From: an uncultured Ruminococcus sp.
GTDB taxonomy: Bacteria > Bacillota_A > Clostridia > Oscillospirales > Ruminococcaceae
DNA length: 7,280 nucleotides
Direction of reading: 5' to 3'
Assembly: GCA_937880065.1 (NCBI GenBank)
Contig: CALFMA010000465.1
Span: forward strand, 1 to 7,280
Each line of letters begins with the position of its first letter. Positions within the stretch are counted from its first letter, which is position 1. This document shows positions 6,403 through 7,280 of this stretch, piece after piece. The translations under genes were made by a program, and so were the position numbers. Under the pieces are notes generated by a model. That model was not told the origin of the DNA, ran no database searches, and was given only the letters and a program-made list of their open reading frames with translations.

Positions 6403-6667
6403 TTAGACATTCCCCTTTAGGCAAATCCCCTGCCCTATATCATCAATTCCCTTTTCTATATCTTATACCTTCGCTCATTTTGTCATTGCGGAACTTCACC
6501 CCTGAAATTCCGCCTTTATTGTCTTTCCCCTTTTGTCAATCCCAATCATACCTATATCGTTACCCCTTAGAGTTTCCCCAAACCCTATATCTGAGGTTTG
6601 TCGCTAACCTGATGTCATACCCCGTTGCCAATAATCCTATGTCACGTTACCCCTTATGTCGTTGCCC
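6399..6667. repeat. Degenerate array of C-run-bounded units (G-runs on - strand)
   Basis: Fourteen runs of at least three C occur in about 270 bases on the + strand, eight of them CCCC, and no run of three G. The intervals share a loose pattern. Read on the - strand, a G-run is followed by about 2-5 bases and then GACATA, GATATA or GACAA. Examples are at 6399-6415, 6412-6430, 6433-6451, 6513-6530, 6531-6543, 6551-6566, 6609-6623, 6637-6653 and 6654-6667. The 12-mer cgttacccctta occurs exactly twice (6558-6569 and 6645-6656), each time behind cctat. Many run-to-run distances fall near 13-15 bases or twice that. It does not code for protein and does not have CRISPR geometry. It may be a decayed minisatellite, a cluster of protein-binding sites or a G-rich leader RNA. 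Confidence 0.6.
6488..6513. other. 11-bp hairpin with CCCC/GGGG loop inside the array
   Basis: gcggaacttca (6488-6498) pairs with tgaaattccgc (6503-6513) around CCCC. The single imperfect position is a C-A mismatch in a + strand RNA but an acceptable G-U pair in a - strand RNA, so the fold is complete only on the strand that reads into the response regulator. No U tract follows on that strand, so it is not a normal terminator for it. Confidence 0.6.
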
Positions 6668-6722
6668 ATTTTTCCAATAACCTATACCATTTAATTCCTT
6701 CCGTCACTTAAAGTTCGTTATA

Positions 6723-6746
6723 AATTATGTCTGTGTAATTATGTCT
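6723..6746. repeat. Direct repeat AATTATGTCT, two copies 14 bases apart
   Basis: The exact 10-mer aattatgtct is at 6723-6732 and 6737-6746. On the - strand it reads AGACATAATT, sharing the GACATA core of the neighbouring array. The repeat start-to-start distance of 14 matches the common spacing of the C-runs, so it may be the edge of the same array without the C-run. Confidence 0.6.
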
Positions 6747-6755
6747 TTATATAAA

Positions 6756-6771
6756 AGCTTACCCCTAAGCT
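6756..6771 (-). terminator. Short terminator after the GIY-YIG fusion gene
   Basis: On the - strand, AGCTTA pairs with TAAGCT around a GGGG loop, followed by TTTATAT. It starts one base after the stop codon at 6773-6775. The 6-bp stem is short, so termination may be partial. The GGGG loop resembles the hairpin at 6488-6513 and the G-runs of the array. Confidence 0.55.
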
Positions 6772-6772
6772 G

Positions 6773-7280
6773 TTATATATTTTGTTTTTCGTTTTCAGCC
6801 TGTCTTTTTTTCTCAATCTGAGTCAAGGATTTTGAAACTTCCAGATTTTCGCCGCAGTACGGACAATGCATCATGTAAAAACTAATATTAATAAGTTCAT
6901 CACAATGAGGACAGCGACCGAAGAAATATGATAAAATAATCATACCACCGCAAGCAACCACAATAAATATTCCACATTTTATCTTTACTGACATTAAGGT
7001 ATCAGGAATAACGACAAAGATAATTGCCAATATTACAAAAATAATTATCAAACCTATATAAAATGATATAACATTTCTGCGGTATTGCAAATTAAGCTGA
7101 TTTTTTCTTATTTTTCTTTTCAAATCTTCTTCCTGTCTTGCTTTTAAATCCAAATCTTCCAATTCTTTCAATCTTTTTTCATGCTGTATTGCTTGCTTGA
7201 CATCTTCAAATCGTTCAAAATAAACCAGCTTGTTCACGTTGTATCTGGATGTAAAGCCCGGCGTCAAATGATTTTTGTGT
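6773..7280 (-). CDS. GIY-YIG nuclease domain fused to membrane helices and zinc ribbon (5' end outside window)
   Basis: The reading frame runs off the right edge. The TTG at 7265-7267 is an internal leucine, because the codons before it (HKNH) continue a typical GIY-YIG sequence. The visible start, HKNHLTPGFTSRYNVNKLVYFE, followed by a helix with HEKRLKEL, is the C-terminal half of a small GIY-YIG nuclease domain. The Glu in HEK is the probable metal-binding residue. The GIY and YIG strands themselves lie outside the window. Instead of the usual ending of single-domain proteins there is a charged, coiled-coil-like helix (about 30 residues), two hydrophobic segments (IGLIIIFVILAIIFVVI and GIFIVVACGGMIILSYFFG) and a zinc ribbon with CPHC and CPYC 12 residues apart, then a charged tail. 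No stop or ATG separates the nuclease and membrane parts. The gene is AT-rich. Nuclease function is a family inference. Confidence 0.75.
   Translation of the reverse strand, partial: HKNHLTPGFTSRYNVNKLVYFERFEDVKQAIQHEKRLKELEDLDLKARQEEDLKRKIRKNQLNLQYRRNVISFYIGLIIIFVILAIIFVVIPDTLMSVKIKCGIFIVVACGGMIILSYFFGRCPHCDELINISFYMMHCPYCGENLEVSKSLTQIEKKRQAENEKQNI

Noticed and set aside
6206..6424. 72-codon - strand frame over the palindrome
   Set aside because: It overlaps the response regulator start and its ribosome binding site, has no good ribosome binding site of its own, and is explained by the inverted repeat.
6399..6667. CRISPR array
   Set aside because: The units are short, degenerate and unevenly spaced, with no conserved 25-37 base repeat, no uniform spacers and no cas gene in the window.
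6399..6667. Canonical G-quadruplex on the - strand
   Set aside because: G-runs are numerous but the intervals are mostly 10 bases or more, too long for four runs to meet the usual short-loop rule; only a long-loop form would be possible.
6480..6680. 66-codon + strand frame inside the C-run array
   Set aside because: Its Pro/Leu/Ser/Tyr-rich translation simply follows the C-runs, there is no ribosome binding site, and no family is recognisable.
7265..7267. TTG start codon for the rightmost gene
   Set aside because: Codons upstream (HKNH) continue the conserved GIY-YIG sequence to the window edge, so the true start is outside the window.

Overview
The window looks like chromosomal DNA of a low-to-moderate GC Gram-positive anaerobe of the class Clostridia, probably a Ruminococcus-like member of the Oscillospiraceae. 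This is inferred from strong AAGGAG-type ribosome binding sites, TTG start use, a YajC gene followed by a small four-helix membrane protein of the TIGR04086/DUF3792 type, and a membrane-anchored HtrA protease in an operon with an OmpR-type two-component system. No rRNA marker is present, so the taxonomy is tentative.

Left part (1-2430, + strand): the last codons of an unidentified gene, a hairpin, then an AT-rich gene (139-1269) for an orphan HsdR-N/COG4748-like PD-(D/E)XK nuclease with no methylase, specificity or helicase partner beside it. After a terminator and a near-consensus sigma-A promoter with an extended -10 come yajC (1433-1951) and the TIGR04086-like gene (2003-2395). These two are separated by a terminator whose 3' arm is also the ribosome binding site of the second gene. 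A perfect 13-bp bidirectional terminator (2397-2429) closes this block against the convergent operon to its right.

Middle part (2432-6216, - strand): an operon read in the order response regulator (5509-6216), histidine kinase (3968-5413, TTG start), HtrA serine protease (2432-3958). The kinase stop codon overlaps the ribosome binding site of the protease gene. By analogy with CssRS and CiaRH, which control HtrA proteases in other Firmicutes, this is probably an envelope or secretion-stress module. It lies tail to tail with the Sec-associated yajC block, so this is a protein-export and envelope-quality neighbourhood.

Right part (6217-7280): about 555 bases without a convincing gene, but highly structured. 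Directly upstream of the response regulator is a ~165-bp imperfect palindrome (6238-6402) containing the 12-bp perfect palindrome TGACATATGTCA. It runs into a strand-asymmetric array (about 6399-6667) of roughly ten degenerate units bounded by runs of three or four C (G on the - strand), one of which carries an 11-bp hairpin with a four-base loop. A pair of exact 10-bp direct repeats and a short terminator follow. The window ends inside a - strand gene whose visible part joins a GIY-YIG nuclease C-terminus to two membrane helices and a CPxC...CPxC zinc ribbon.

The most unexplained items are the palindrome plus C-run array upstream of the two-component operon, the GIY-YIG/membrane/zinc-ribbon fusion, and the orphan nuclease gene. 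None of them proves a new system from sequence alone.
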